Notes: generated from the sequence alone by a model not told the origin. 64,000 nucleotides of DNA from Rhineura floridana (GCF_030035675.1 NC_084486.1:62973230-63037229); one strand, 5' to 3'; shown: positions 44,339 to 56,716, numbered from the stretch's first letter. Translations and numbers: made by a program.

Positions 44339-44884
44339 TTTGGGGGTACTGGTCAAGGAATCTGTTTTTTTCCAAAAACCATTCCCCGATGAATTCCCAG
44401 ATAATAGCTGCAATCTCCCTGCTGTTAATTCCTGATGTTTCAGATAATCATTATCTTGTGTTCTCCTAAAGGTTAAGATGATCAGAAACCTAATGCAAAC
44501 TGTTGCTTTGCTTGAAAGGAGCACCTGATTCCCCACATTTTCATAGGAGTCAGTAAGTCTATACCCTTAGGCTTTCAAGATATGTAGCTACTCAGAGGTC
44601 ACAGAGAGGCTGTTTCCCAGGAATCTTTGCTGTTGCAGTTTTTTCCCAAACTCTGGTTCACTGAGGTGAATCAAAGATTAAAAATCCCCAATATTTGATT
44701 ATTCATTACAAGTGTAGCTTCCCCCTCACAGCTATAGTTCCCACCACTCTTAACAAACTAGTTTCCATTATTCTGTGGTGGGATCCATGTGCTTCAAATG
44801 TATGTTGAATGCATGGTGCGGATCTGCCCTAGGTATGCTGTGCATTCATTGGTGAATTGAATTTTTTTTAAAGATACTTTTTTT
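44339..44884. other. No gene recognised
   Basis: AT-rich sequence without recognisable content. Confidence 0.4.
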
Positions 44885-45062
44885 TAAAATGGGGAGGGCT
44901 GTAGCTCAGTGGTAGGGCACATGCTTTGCATGCAAAGGTCCAAAATTCAGTCTCTGGAAAAGATTATTAACTGGAATCCTGGAAAGCCAATGCTAATCCA
45001 TGTCATCAGTACTGAGCTAGATGGTACCAGATGGTCTTAGTTGGTATAAGGCAGATTCCTTT
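44885..45062 (+). mobile_element. tRNA-derived SINE
   Basis: A box TGTAGCTCAGTGGTAGGGCA, TTTGCATGCAAAGGTCC, a decayed B box, then AACTGGAATCCTGGAAAGCC, AGTACTGAGCTAGATGG and GGTATAAGGCAGATTCCTTT. This is the same squamate SINE family as at 28-421, here uninterrupted. Confidence 0.85.
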
Positions 45063-45104
45063 GTTCCTAAAAGAGAAAAGAGACCAAAGGGCCACAGTGA
45101 CTCC

Positions 45105-45605
45105 GAAACTTATGTATTTTACTTACAACATTTATATACCACTTTATTGTAAAAAATATCAAAGTGGTTTACAGAAGGAATTAAAACAATAAAACCAGTT
45201 AAAAACAGGTATATAAAATCATTCAAAATAATAAAACCAACAATCAGTTAAAAACAGATGAAAACCACAATAGCTTCTACATACCTGGGTTGGCTTGCCT
45301 AAACAAAATATGTTTTTAGCAGGTGCTTAAAAAGCTACAATGAAGGCACTTGCCTAATGTCAATAGGCAGGCAGTTCCAAAGTGTAGGTGCTGCCGCACT
45401 AAAGAACAGATTTCTTACAAGAGCAGAACAAGTACTATGGAGAACCTGTAACATGGAAAGCACACCTTGAGCTTGGCTTGGTAGCAAACCGACAACCAGT
45501 GCAGATTTCAGAGCAGAGGTATTATGTGCTGATAGGATCTCACTCATGTCACCAATCATGCTGCAGCATTCTACACTCACTGCAGCCCCCGGGTCAGGTT
45601 GTGCT
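45105..45605 (-). mobile_element. LINE L2, 3' fragment
   Basis: The reversed 3' UTR (ACATTTATATACCACTTTAT, then AAAGTGGTTTACAGAAGG forming an AT-looped hairpin) is followed by the end of the RT frame. The minus strand reads RNLFFSAAAPTLWNCLPIDI and RQVPSL. The last coding part shows one or more frameshifts. Confidence 0.82.
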
Positions 45606-47735
45606 ATTTGGGGATTTCTCTGACCTTGGCTGACTGGCTGCCAGGATTTTTTTAGCTTGGTTTTTGGCTAGGAATCCTGACTGACTGTGGGATGCTGAGT
45701 TTTCTGCCTTACTCACAGGAATCTTGTTGTGGTTGGTATGGTATTGCATTTAGGATATCATCATTGTTTTTTTCTTTTTCTATTTGTATTTCATTTACCT
45801 TTAACCTCACTTCCTTACATCCATAGAAGCAACAACAGTGGTTCCATGCTCTCAGCTCAATCCCCTTCAACGCACTTTGTTGGTTGCATGACGGTTTGTT
45901 TCTTGCCTAATAGTGGTAAAAGAGAGTTCACATACTGGGAAGTGTGGCTTCAACTGCTGTTGTTTCCAAGCTGCTGCCTATGAAGGTAGATCAAACCGTG
46001 TGCGTTTTCTCTCTGTCAGTTAGTTATTACTCACTGGAAGTGGGTTGGCTGTCACAATCCTAACCATATCTACTCAGATGTAAGTCTTGTTGAGTTCTAT
46101 GGGGCTTAGTCATTTAGTAAGTGTGTTTAGAATGGAAGCCTTCAGGAGCAACCATCTTTACTTCTGAGTGCTCCCGCATAACATCTCCACAACACTCAGC
46201 TGCCTTCTTCCTACAGTGGCGTTCTGGTGACTGACTAGGCCTGAGGGCACTTCAGTCTCTCATTGTTTCTCCAGGGTGTGGTAAGCTTCAACCTTTGCTA
46301 ATATACAGAAACCAGGACTAATGTGATTGAGGCTACTGCAACCACTTACGTTACCAAGAGTGTAGTAGTAAACATAATAATTACAGGCCCCACACTGGCC
46401 ATATTTGGCAGTCACACTAAACCATGGTTTATCATCAGATTTATCACTGAACTTGCATGCTCCTCTACCTCTCTCGTTTGGTGCAGCTGTAAGCATAATT
46501 GGAAAGTTTCACTTCTGATTTCAATTAACCACAGTTTGGTGTGTTGACCAAACTTCAAACTGTGATTGATGTTTACTTGTTTAAACAAGCCACAGCTTGT
46601 TTTAAGTTGGCTTGTTGCAAACAAATCATGGTTAGCATTAACCATAGTTTGTTGGCTCAGATGGTACAATGAGGTGTGGGAAAGCAAAAATAGAAGTGAA
46701 AGTTTCTGAACTCCTTCTTATGGCTGTGCTGAAAGAAGAGAGGTGAGCGCATAAGCCTGAGATTTTCTGCTGTTCTTTTCACAATAAACTATGGATTTCC
46801 ATGATAACCACTGTGTTTAGTTGCTCACTTTTTAAATGTTTTACAAATCCCTTTTTGTTGTTCTTTGTGCCCCTTGCCAATTATATTTTATATTCTGCCT
46901 TTACCTTTTAAATTTTGTCTCTGTGTGGTTGTGTTGCCATCTCCATCTTTCTAGTTATTACAGAGTTTATGTTTGGATATTAAAACAACATGAATCTCAG
47001 GTAGGCTTTCTCTTATTTTCAGATGCAGTTGTTCTCCCTTGTGACTTCAGATGAATCTCTTTCAGGAAGTAAATAAAAGAACTTTACCTTTTAAATTTGA
47101 TTCATATTAAATCTTCCTTGCCACTTTCATAGGTTAGTTAAATTAGCTTTCTTAAAGTTCACTTTTGGCTTTCTGGCCTTCCTCAGTGTCATAAATTCTT
47201 TGTCTTGCCCTTTCTTGCCTTCCCTAGGGTCATAAATTCAGTCATCTCTTGACTGATTTCATCCTGACTACATTCCATCTTTTCATTATCAATTAATCCT
47301 TATTTGTGAGTATAAGATGTCATAAAGTTCTGCATCTTCAGATCACCTAATATACTAGTGTTATTTTATCATCTAGCACTATTCTTGTGCATGTCACATT
47401 GCAGAGTACAAGAAGAAGAGGAATTTATAATCTAAAGTCCAACAAAGGAAAGGGAAAAAGTAGAGACAGTGGTAAGCAGTGAAGCAATCTGCAGTTATTT
47501 CAGTTTCATGTGTTTAGGATTAGCATCAAGACAATTTACAGTAGACCATAGAACTTAAGTGGTTGTGCCAAGAGCTTCATTAAAAAAAGGATTTTGATGA
47601 AAGATTTCAGGGGAGTATGAGGTGGTATACATGTGTTTTGGGAGGCAAATCCAAGTATATAGGGCAGCAAGAGAGAAAGGGTGGAGTTTTTTTGAAGGAA
47701 CAGGTTGGCAGGACATGGCAAAGATTATGGACAGG
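45606..47735. other. No gene; palindrome-rich repeat remnants
   Basis: Near 46060-46140, CTCAGATGTAAGTCTTGTTG and TTCTATGGGGCTTAGTCA resemble the short squamate repeat also noted near 22100. From 46410 to 46650 many AACCATGGTTT- and AACCACAGTTTG-like words pair with each other, suggesting an old non-autonomous DNA transposon. No gene. Confidence 0.4.
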
Positions 47736-50134
47736 GCTGTTTCAAGATAACAAAGTGGGGGTGGTGACATCATCACCCAAGATGGCAGAATAGCCCTTTA
47801 GCTCCAAACCCAACAGATCATTAAAATGATAAACTAATTACTACCAGCGAGAGAAACCTCAGACACTGTGCTTCTTCAAATAGGGGATAATTCCCAGAGC
47901 TATAGAGTGTATCCATAAACATAATCTTGGTGTCTGTGAAGCTGCTGAAGAGCACAGGGATGACGAAGAGTTAGGTTCCAATATGACTAGAAAATCTGTG
48001 TGTCTTTCTAAAGAGGACTGTGAACCCATTATGGAGCTCCTCAATCAATTTAAACAAGAGCTTTTAGAGAAATGCATACATCCCCTGAAAATGGAGATGA
48101 AAGATCTATCCACAAAATTGGCAGACATAACAAATATTTCACTTTGAAATATATATATATGAACGGTTGTGGGGGAGGATATAAAGGGAAACAACATCCT
48201 TTTATATCCTTCCCCATATATGGTTCACTGCTGCGAAGGAGTCTAACTGTTCGTGTTCCTGTGGGGAAGTTCTGCTAATTTGTTCTGAATTTTTATGCTT
48301 TATTGGTTATGGGGTGTGAAGTTGAGGGGGGAGTTTAAGGGTTGGAACAGATGGACAGTCTTTTCTGTACCAAATAATATTCATTGCTCAGACTTAAGAT
48401 TTCCATTAAGGGTTACATTGCTATATTTTCTCATGAAAACAAATTAGTGTTAATATCTGTTCATGGAATGTAAATGGACTTGGGAATATAGTTAACCACA
48501 GGAGAGTATGGGGACATTGAAAAGAGAGAGGCCATATTTGGGTTATTTTACAAGAAATGCATCAGAAACACAAGTTAGGTTTTCACCCATTAATAAATGG
48601 CACTATAGGCATCTGGTACTCTGCACCAGCAACATATAAAGCTAGGGGATGAGCATCTGGGTCTAACTGCACCTCCAATTTCAAGTAATAGGGTTTCCCA
48701 AGGACCTGGGGGTCATTTTATGTTCATAAAAGGCCTACTATTTGACAGAATGGTTACAGTTGGATCCATATACTGCCCAAATTCTGGTCAAGAAAATTTC
48801 TTACAAACCACACTTCATAATTTACAAGGATTTCAGGAAGGAGAGAATAACTGGTAGGGATCTGAACTGGGTTCTTGACCTGAGGAAAGACAGGAGGGGC
48901 CATGCAAAGAAGTCAAATACTAATAAACCTGGCAATTTCATGGCTCTGTTGCATGATTATGATCTAGTGGATGCATAGCACCTATTGTACCCCATGTAAG
49001 TGGATTTCTTTTTTCTCTAGATGCCACACATCCTACTCATGCATAGATTACTTGCTATGCAGCAAGACACTTTCTGGACTTGTTATGAATTCTGGTATAG
49101 GCCCAATCTTGACCTCAGACATGGTCAGGTATTGACTAAATTACAATTCAAACCTGAACCTGTGAGACAGTGTTCATGGAGACTAAATCCAGTATTTATG
49201 CAACACACTGAAATAGTAGACAGATTAAAAATCAAGATCAAGGAGTTTTACACCCACAATGATGTCCTTTTATGGGACATCCTGAAGACGGTAATGAGGG
49301 ATTTTTTTTTTAGTGAATATAGCTATTTGAAGAGGGAAAGAGATACAATCAAGAATCTGTTCTTGAAAGAAATATCTGATTTAGAAGCAAAACATAAAAG
49401 GACAGGTTCTGCCAGAATTTATAGTGAGCTCACACATAAAAGGACTGAATTGTGAGTGCTAGAGGTGGGAAAGATTTCAGCTTCTCTACAAAATACTTTG
49501 AATTTGGCTACAAACATTCAAGACTTTTGGCTCATAAATTAAGAAAATGGTCAATCAGGAATGAGATTAATACACTGAAAATTGAAAAAGAGGGTCAGAT
49601 ATTGGATTCTACACCTCACAAAAGGTGGATTTGACAAAAATACAAGAATATTTACATTCTGAAGACCTAAGAGGATTAAACATTGATCAAAAGCAGTTTC
49701 TATCAGCTCCAATCTCGAAAGAGGAATTGGCACAAGTCATTAAACAAATTAAACCTCTAAAAGCTCTGCGACTTGATGACTTGACAGGTATATTTTGTTA
49801 AAATACATAGATACACTTTCTTCTCATCTTCTACAATTGTTCAGTGCAAACCTTTAGGGTGGAAGACATACCTCAATCTTGGAAGTTGTCCCAAATTGTT
49901 GTTTTAATCAAACCAGGCAAAGACCCTGAAAACCTGGAATCTCATCACCCCATATCGCTGATTGGACAGGATGCCAAAATATTTACTGGTATCCTGGCTG
50001 ATCGGCTAGCTGCTTTTTTACCAACACTGATAAATAAAGATCAGACTGCTTTTGTAAGAAGCAGACATATTTCAGATCCCATAAGAAAACTGCTTAATGT
50101 CATTCACTATGATAAACTATCTGGAGTTCCTTGT

Positions 50135-52370
50135 GTTGTATTTATTTATTTATTTAATTTAATTTATATACCGCCCTAAGCCAAAAAGGCTCTCTGGGCG
50201 GTGTACATAAGAGATAAAACAAGCACAATATATAAATACAATAAGTATAACAAAATCAAAGATCAAAACAAACAATAACAAAGAACCAACAACGTCAAAA
50301 TACAACAATAATGAAAATACTGATAAAATACACTATAAAATACAATTTAAAATACACTTTAAAATGCCTGGGAGTATAAAAAGGTTTTCACCTGGCGCTG
50401 AAAGGATAGCAGCGTCGGCGCCAGGCGTACCTCATCGGGGAGACTATTCCACAGTTCGGGGGCCACTACCAAAAAGGCCCTAGTTCTAGTCACAACCCTC
50501 CGGGCTTCTCGATGGGATGGCACCCGGAGGAGGGCCTTAGATGTTGAGCGCAGTGTACGGGTAGGTTCATATTGGGAGAGGCGTTCCACCAGGTATTACG
50601 GTCCCATGCCGTGTAGGGCTTTATAGGTCAAAACCAGCACTTTGAATTTAGCCCGGAAACAAATAGGAAGCCAGTGCAGACGAGCCAGAACAGGTATTAT
50701 ATGAGCAGACCTTCTGGTCCGCGTCAGTAATCTGGCTGCTGCATTCTGGACTAGCTGTAGTTTCCGAACTATCTTCAAGGGCAGCCCAACGTAGAGCGCA
50801 TTGCAGTAGTCCAGCCTAGAAGTTACCAGAGCGTGAACAACTGAGGCGAGGTCGTCACTGTCCAGATAGGGACGTAGCTGGGCTACCAGTCGAAGATGGT
50901 AGAAAGCATTCCGTGCCACCGAGGGCACCTGGGTCTTGAGAGACAAGGAAGGATCGAAAAGAACTCCCAAGCTACGAACCTGTTCCTTCAAGGGGAGTGT
51001 AACCCCATCAAGAACAGGATGAACATTCTCCATCTGGGCAGTGAAGGCACTCACCAACAGCGTCTCGGTCTTGTCAGGATTGAGCTTCAGTTTGTTAGCC
51101 CCCATCCAGTCCATTATCGCGGCCAGGCAACGGTTTAGCACGTTAACAGCCTCACCTGAAGAGGATGAAAAGGAGAAATAGAGTTGCGTGTCATCAGCAT
51201 ACTGATGACAATGCACCCCAAAACTCCTGATGACCGCACCCAGCGGCTTCATGTAGATGTTAAAAAGCATGGGGGACAGTACCGATCCCTGCGGGACTCC
51301 ACAATGGAGAGTCCAGGGTGTCGAACAATGTTCCCCAAGCACTACCTTCTGGTGACGACCCACCAAGTAGGAGCGGAGCCACTGCCAAGCAGTACCCCCA
51401 ACTCCCAACTCCGTGAGTCTTCCCAGAAGGATACCATGGTCGATGGTATCAAAAGCAGCTGAGAGATCAAGGAGAATCAACAGAGTCACACTCCCCCTGT
51501 CCCTCTCCCGACAGAGGTCATCATACAGGGCGACCAAGGCTGTTTCAGTGCCAAAACTGGGCCTAAAACCGGATTGAAATGGATCAAGATAATCAGTGTC
51601 ATCCAAGAGCCCCTGGAGCTGGCCGGCAACCACCCGCTCCAGGATCTTGCCCAGGAACGGAACATTCACCACAGGTCTATAGTTGTTCAAGTTGTCTGGG
51701 TCCAAGGAGGGTTTCTTCAGGAGTGGTCTCACCACCTCCTCTTTTAGGCAGTCAGGGACCACTCCCTCTCTTAAAGAGGCATTTATTACCTCCTTGGCCC
51801 AGCTGGCGGTTCCGGTCCTGCCAGCTTTCACCAGCCAAGAGGGGCAAGGATCCAGTACAGACGTGGTCGCCCGCACCAGTCCAAGGATCCTGTCAACATC
51901 CTCAAGCTGCACAGACTGAAACTCATCCAATAAATGAGGACAAGACCGTGATCTGGATACTTCATTAGGTCCAACTGCTATAACATTGGAGTCTAAGTCC
52001 CGGCGAATGCATGCGATCTTATCTTGGAAGTGCTCGGCGAACTCATCACAGCGGGCTACAGATGAATCTATATATCCCGAGGGCCAGAATGTAAAAGCCC
52101 TCGCACAATTTTAAAGAGCTCCGCTGGGCGGGAGAGTGATGACTTAATAGTATCAGCAAAATATCTCTTTTTTGCTGCCCTCACCGCTACTATATACTGC
52201 TTAGAACAAGCACTTACCAAGGTGTAATTGCATTCATCGGGAGTTCGCCTCCATCTGCACTCAAGCCTCCTCCTCTCTTGCTTCATCGCTCTCATCTCCA
52301 AGGTATACCATGGAGCTGTATGAGCTCTGCATAGGAGGGGGCGCATGGGAGCCTGGACACCATATAAAGC
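50135..52370 (-). mobile_element. LINE L2, 5' truncated, inside the L1
   Basis: It starts after the endonuclease (TAPWYTLEMRAMKQERRRLE) and is complete to the 3' hairpin (50170-50202) and a TTTA-type tail (50137-50156). The L1 RT region is interrupted between GVPCVVF and KAFDK. L2 is clearly the younger of the two. Confidence 0.93.
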
Positions 52371-52379
52371 TTTTGACAA
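50359..52379 (-). pseudogene. L2 reverse transcriptase, nearly open
   Basis: 51930-50596 is one frame of 444 codons with PSWLVKAGRTGTASWAKEVI, NNYRPVVNVPFLGKILERVV, FQSGFRPSFGTETALVALYD, LILLDLSAAFDTIDHGILLG (motif A), GVPQGSVLSPMLFNIYMKPL, YADD and LNPDKTETLLVSAF. A single stop (TAA, 50593-50595) separates it from the last 76 codons, in the same phase (YLVERLSQYEPTRTLRSTSK to VKTFLYSQAF). Upstream, 52379-52068 is in a different phase, so one frameshift lies near 52000-52060. The endonuclease is missing by truncation. All RT catalytic motifs are intact, which makes this a young relic. Confidence 0.9.
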
Positions 52380-53704
52380 GGCACATTGGGGTTTTATGTT
52401 TTCCCATACTGCTTAAATTGAATTTTGGATCAGGATTCACTTCTACAGAAATTATATTCAGATATAAACAGCCAGGACTCAGACTGTTTTCAGATGCAAG
52501 GGGGCACTAGGCTGGGCTAGTTGCCCTTACTCTTCGCATTAACTATGGAACCTTTAGCTGAGTCCCTTAGAAGAAATGATAATATTTGTGGAATTAAAAG
52601 GCATGGGGTATCTCATAAGTTGAATCTCTTCACTGATGTTATCAGCCTGATGGTCTCCAACCAGGAATCCTCATTGTTGGAGGCCATCAGTGATTAAAGA
52701 CTATGGTATGGTGACAGGCTTAACTATAAATAACAAATCTGAGATGCTATGCATGAATGTTTCACCAGCAGCTCAACTCTGATTACATCCGTTGACTGGT
52801 TTCAAATTATGTCTTAAATATTTTAAATATCTGGGAATAATGATACCAAAACATTGGTCAAGACTATACAGATTGAATTTTGGTCCTTTACTTAAAGAGT
52901 TAAAAATGATTTCAAGAGATGGTCCTTGGAGAACCTATCCTGGCTGGGAAGGGTGGTGATCATCAAAATGATGGCAATTCCCAAATTCCTTTTCTTATTT
53001 CAAGTTTTCCTTATACACATACCCTTATGACTGTTTTTTTCATGGCAAAAGTCCATCATTTCCTTTATACATAAGGGGAAACGCCCCAGATTGAGCTTAT
53101 CTGTACTTTATAGATCCTCAAATCTAGGGGGCATTGGCATATCAAACTTCCAATGGTATCATGATGCCACACATCTCCACAATACAGTGAAAATGGTTCG
53201 GGATCCCAGCATTTACTCTTGGCTTTGCATGGAATATGATAAAAAAGATCACTGTTGATTTTCAGCATTACCCTTTCTGGCCCATAAATCTTCACTGCTT
53301 AAGGGACTTAGCAATCCTTTTGCAGGAGGTGATTTTGGGGTGTGGAAATCTTGGATAACGAGACTGGCACCACCAATATCAACTATGATCCCATTTGTGT
53401 TCCATCCATTTTTTGTGGATCAAGACAGACATTGAGCATTTCACAAATGGAAAACAGTTGGACCATTCAGGATGTGAGATCTATATGAAGATTGGTCCCC
53501 TTTTACAGCGGAACAAAGAATAGCTACATTTGGTATGAAAAGACTCCAATGGCTTCAGGTGCATCAAGTAAAACACTTTATTTCCACAAACTCCATTCTT
53601 ACCCAAGCCACACACACCTTAACTCCGTTGTAACAATTAATCCAAAACACATCTTCATACACCAATAAAAAGTTATCCATACTATATAAAATACTTAGTG
53701 ATAC

Positions 53705-54003
53705 TTATACTTTCCTCTTTCGACAAGCCTTTTAAGTCGAGACCTTATCCCAGTCTGCTTCTGTGTTGGAATTGCTTTTTAATATGTTTTTTAAACTTTT
53801 TTTTTAAAAAAACCCAATGTTTTTAACCTTTTTTAAAAAAATCTTGAAAATTTTTAAAAATGTTTTTAAAGATGTTTTGTTTTAATGTATTTTGAAGTCT
53901 GTTTTTATGATGGTTAAAGTGCTTTTAGTGCTTTTGTTTGCTGCCCTGGGTTCCTGCTGGGAGGAAGGGTGGGATATAAATCAAATAATAAAATAAATAA
54001 ATA
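53705..54003 (+). mobile_element. L2 3' end inside the L1
   Basis: CTTTCCTCTTTCGACAAGCC, TTTTAAGTCGAGACCTTATC and CCAGTCTGCTTCTGTGTTGG are the reverse complement of the 35100-35165 region of another L2. The 3' UTR hairpin (53941-53973) and AAATAAATAAATA tail follow. A second, independent insertion into the L1 ORF2, opposite in strand to the larger L2. Confidence 0.87.
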
Positions 54004-54715
54004 CTTCTAATCTTGATTCATTGAAACTCAAATGTGAATCCAATTTCAGAAGTGAAATTAATCAGGGTGATTGGTGCAACATATGGGCTAAGAAGCCATT
54101 GATGTCAGCCTCAGCAAAAATTTGTGAAAATACACTGAGAATTTTACACAGATGGCATCTGATCCCACTGTATTTCATATGTGGTGGACATGTGATGCTT
54201 TGACTCAATTTTGGAATGTTGTTTTTGATGAAATAAGTATTATAACATGACAAGCGGTTGCTAGTTCTCCACAGTTAGCTTTATTGAGTCTTTTCAATGA
54301 AAATCAAGAAGATCTTTTACACAAAGAACGAATAACTTTCCTCTTAGTTGCTGCCAGACAAGTTATAACGCAACACTGGAAAATCACTGGACAATATAAA
54401 TATAGAAATCTGGAAACGAAGAGTATGGACTGTTGCATTAATGGAAAAATTAACAAAGTACGTAAAATCTTTGTATGATCACAGAAGTATAGTTGGAAAT
54501 TTGGTATCTGTTTCTAAACTTTGCGACTGAAAATAGACAGAATTAGACTCCACCACTGATGCATGAACAACTTTGGGCTGGTGCTATCATTTAATATTGC
54601 TTACTTTTTTGTCCATCTTGTTGGGGAGAGAGGATGAGGGGAGGTAGATTATTTGTTACCTATTGATATCTGTTACTGGAAAACTCAATAAAACATTTTT
54701 TTAAAAAAACTGAGA

Positions 54716-55690
54716 TTCTCAGGAAGATGAATTCCAGAATCACATTCTGCACTGTCTTTCACAAAATTGTAGAATACACACAGTTCACCCTAAGAACAAT
54801 ATTCAATTGAAGGCCCCCTCGTTAGGGTGGGGTAGTAGCGCTCCCCTTCTGTGACCCTGCCACAGATCACAGGGAGGGAGCTGAATTGGGCCTGGTTGCA
54901 CATAGGCAGCCAGTGCAGCTCCTAGAGAATTAGTATTGTATGTTTCTCTTTGCTGCATCACTCAAAATTCTAGAAAAGGCTCATGGGGGTGGCGGAGCTT
55001 GGCAACCCTGTATGGATATAAATGGTTTTTTTCTGCTTTAATAAGAGTGAAATGGTTAAACACAGGATAAAACATTTGAAAAACATATTAATGAGCTTGC
55101 CTTGGTTTGGTTATTAATGGCCGATGTGCTGTGGTGGGAATTTTTCTTTTCAGTATAAGAACAAGCCAGAATCTTTCTAGCTCATAAAAAACTGTGTAGA
55201 ATTAGTGAAGCTTTTCCTCTGGCTTCTTTCCAGCTGCACTATATGTGGAGAGGTCAAAAGATATATTTTTTAAAAAAAATAGCTTTTGTTGTTTAGTAAA
55301 GTCATCTTGCTTATGCTTCAAATCATGACAAGTCCAGATTTAATTCATAATATTCTTTCATAAAGACAAACACATTTAATTAGGCACATGTAAATGACAT
55401 TACTCATGCAGAGGGTTTACATCTGATGAAACAGCGAGTGCTAAACAAGCCTTTTGTTTTTGGCCTTCCAAGAATTGTAGTGACAGTGTTTGATAGTCCT
55501 CTTAAAAACAGTTGTGTGTTACCTCATGGAAGGAGGTGCAGGTTAAAGAAACCTTTGTCCTGAATGTGCCTACCAGCTTTCATGGTAATATCTCAGGCTC
55601 TGTATCATATCAAACATGTATCATACTGCAATATAATTTCCATGCTTCATTTCTCTGCCTTTGGAAATACATGTGTGGGGCAAGTGACTA
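54716..55690. other. No gene; decayed L2 piece
   Basis: At about 54885-54945, GAATTGGGCCTGGTTGCACA and TAGGCAGCCAGTGCAGCTCC match the reversed L2 RT words GGCCCGG...AAGCAAATGGGCAGCC and CCAGTGCAG. The remainder is unrecognised AT-rich DNA. Confidence 0.5.
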
Positions 55691-55694
55691 TGGA

Positions 55695-55870
55695 TGATGA
55701 TGATGATGATAATAATTAGTTTATTTATACCTCGCCTTTTGGCCAAAGGCCCTCAAGGCGGCTTACAAAAAACACAAATATAAAATACAATATAAAAATG
55801 CATCAATAAAACAATACAAAATACAATTTGCAAAAGTTAAATAACGATACACAAAGTAGCTCTGAATCTT
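55695..55870 (-). mobile_element. L2 3' UTR and tail
   Basis: Plus-strand order: (GAT)n and AATAATTAG, TTTATTTATACCTCGCCTTT, TGGCCAAAGGCCCTCAAGGC, GGCTTACAAAAAACAC and an A-rich stretch. This is a reversed L2 3' end with its hairpin (55731-55762). It contains no L2 coding sequence. On the same strand, immediately upstream, lies host-derived sequence (next entry). Confidence 0.82.
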
Positions 55871-55993
55871 TATCCGTGGTACAAGTAACTGCATTTTCTG
55901 TGTTAAATTCCAGTCTTCTCAAAGCCAGCTGAATTGCATTTGCAACCACGTCTATAGTTTCATATGTTTGTTGTTGGGAGGGGAATGTCCTGA

Positions 55994-56283
55994 TTTTCTT
56001 GGGCATCCAGCTGCCCCAGTGAGGCGACAGAGGGCAACCCCATTGCCTTCTGGGGACTCCAGGGGTGCCTTGCGCAGAACCTCCTTCTCCGCTGCTGCCG
56101 CCATCTCCCACATCACCCCCCACTTCAGGCGGCATCCGAGTCTAGCTGGGCAAAGTTAAGTCGGCAAACTCAAACTCAGACCTCAGACTCAGAGCCCTGG
56201 GTGTCGGCGCCCAGCAACTCGGCCTCCTCCGTGTCCTGGAAAGTCAGCGTCCGAGGTCTGGGCCCGCATGCCTCCATGCCCAT
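55994..56283 (-). pseudogene. UPF1: Fragment of UPF1 N-terminal coding sequence
   Basis: UPF1 is the RNA helicase at the core of nonsense-mediated mRNA decay. The minus strand from an ATG at 56283 reads [16 protein letters not shown], then [16 protein letters not shown], and in a second phase EFADLTLPS*TRMPP, a glycine-rich run, and in a third phase GQLDAQ. Human UPF1 begins MSVEAYGPSSQTLTFLD, followed by the same [29 protein letters not shown], glycines and GQLDAQ. Similarity stops at GQLDAQ; the zinc-binding CH domain and helicase are absent. At least two frameshifts and a TAG in place of the glutamine after TLPS show it is a dead copy, not the real gene. The flanking 55871-55990 and 56320-56460 have coding-like minus-strand frames that I do not recognise. 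Confidence 0.88.
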
Positions 56284-56299
56284 GATGGTAATAATGGTG

Positions 56300-56490
56300 G
56301 CAGCAACTCACCCTGACGCAAGGTCCTCACAGCCTTCTTCCAAGGAAGGGCTGGCATCTTGCAGCGCAGCTCCCGGACGGTGTTGATGTCCAGCACCCTA
56401 GAAACGTGTTCCCGATGATGGGAGGTCGGAATTATATCATAAACAGATTTACCTTCTTTCTTTGGCCTGGTTCGCATGTCATGGTAAGCT
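56300..56490 (-). other. Unidentified coding-like segment upstream of the UPF1 copy
   Basis: A minus-strand frame reads SVYDIIPTSHHREHVSRVLD, then INTVRELRCKMPALPWKKAV and RTLRQ. It is followed by CAGG|GTGAGT, a good splice-donor match at about 56317. It could be a host exon, part of the same retrocopied RNA, or chance. No family is recognised. Confidence 0.25.
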
Positions 56491-56716
56491 GAACTATGGC
56501 TTACCGGCACTGCATAAGCATGCAGGCTACTGGAAGAAGTCTACAGCTGCTTTGCTTTCCCATAGTCTTTTTTACTCCCATGCTACACTGAACTAAGCTA
56601 AGGTTTGGCTTCATGTGTTGTCCAGACCCTAGCTTGTGGTTAAGCTCTATCCTTACTAACTATGAGCTATAGGCAAAGTTTGTTTAGCTTATCCAGTTGT
56701 GTGAATGGCCCACTGT
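56463..56716. mobile_element. Possible old DNA transposon remnant
   Basis: The ends GGCCTGGTTCGCAT and GTGTGAATGGCCCAC are roughly inverted. The interior has many AGCTTA/TAAGCT words (GTAAGCTGAACTATGGCTTA, GAACTAAGCTAAGG, GTGGTTAAGCT). It overlaps the edge of the preceding segment. Family uncertain. Confidence 0.4.

Larger units (their letters stand above)
47740..54715 (+). mobile_element. LINE L1, old, carrying two L2 insertions
   Basis: The start is L1-like (GTGACATCATCACCCAAGAT, GGCAGAATAG). ORF1 remains as MELLNQFKQELLEKCIHPLK (about 48030-48120) and is then lost. ORF2 follows in broken pieces: endonuclease from about 48455; FWYRPNLDLRHGQVLTKLQF (49100); SQIVVLIKPGKDPENLESHH and KIFTGILADRLAAFLPTLIN with DQTAFVRSRHISDPIRKLL (49850-50120); then, beyond the nested L2, KAFDKAHW-like sequence (52370), the rest of RT and the C-terminal region. 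It ends GGAAAACTCAATAAAACA plus an A-rich tail (54675-54712), the classic L1 3' end. Without insertions it is about 4.4 kb, so ORF1 and parts of ORF2 are deleted. Many stops and frameshifts mark it as the oldest large element here. Confidence 0.9.

Noticed and set aside
55994-56283. The functional UPF1 gene
   Set aside because: The phase changes, an in-frame TAG and the absence of any downstream UPF1 sequence show a dead fragment.
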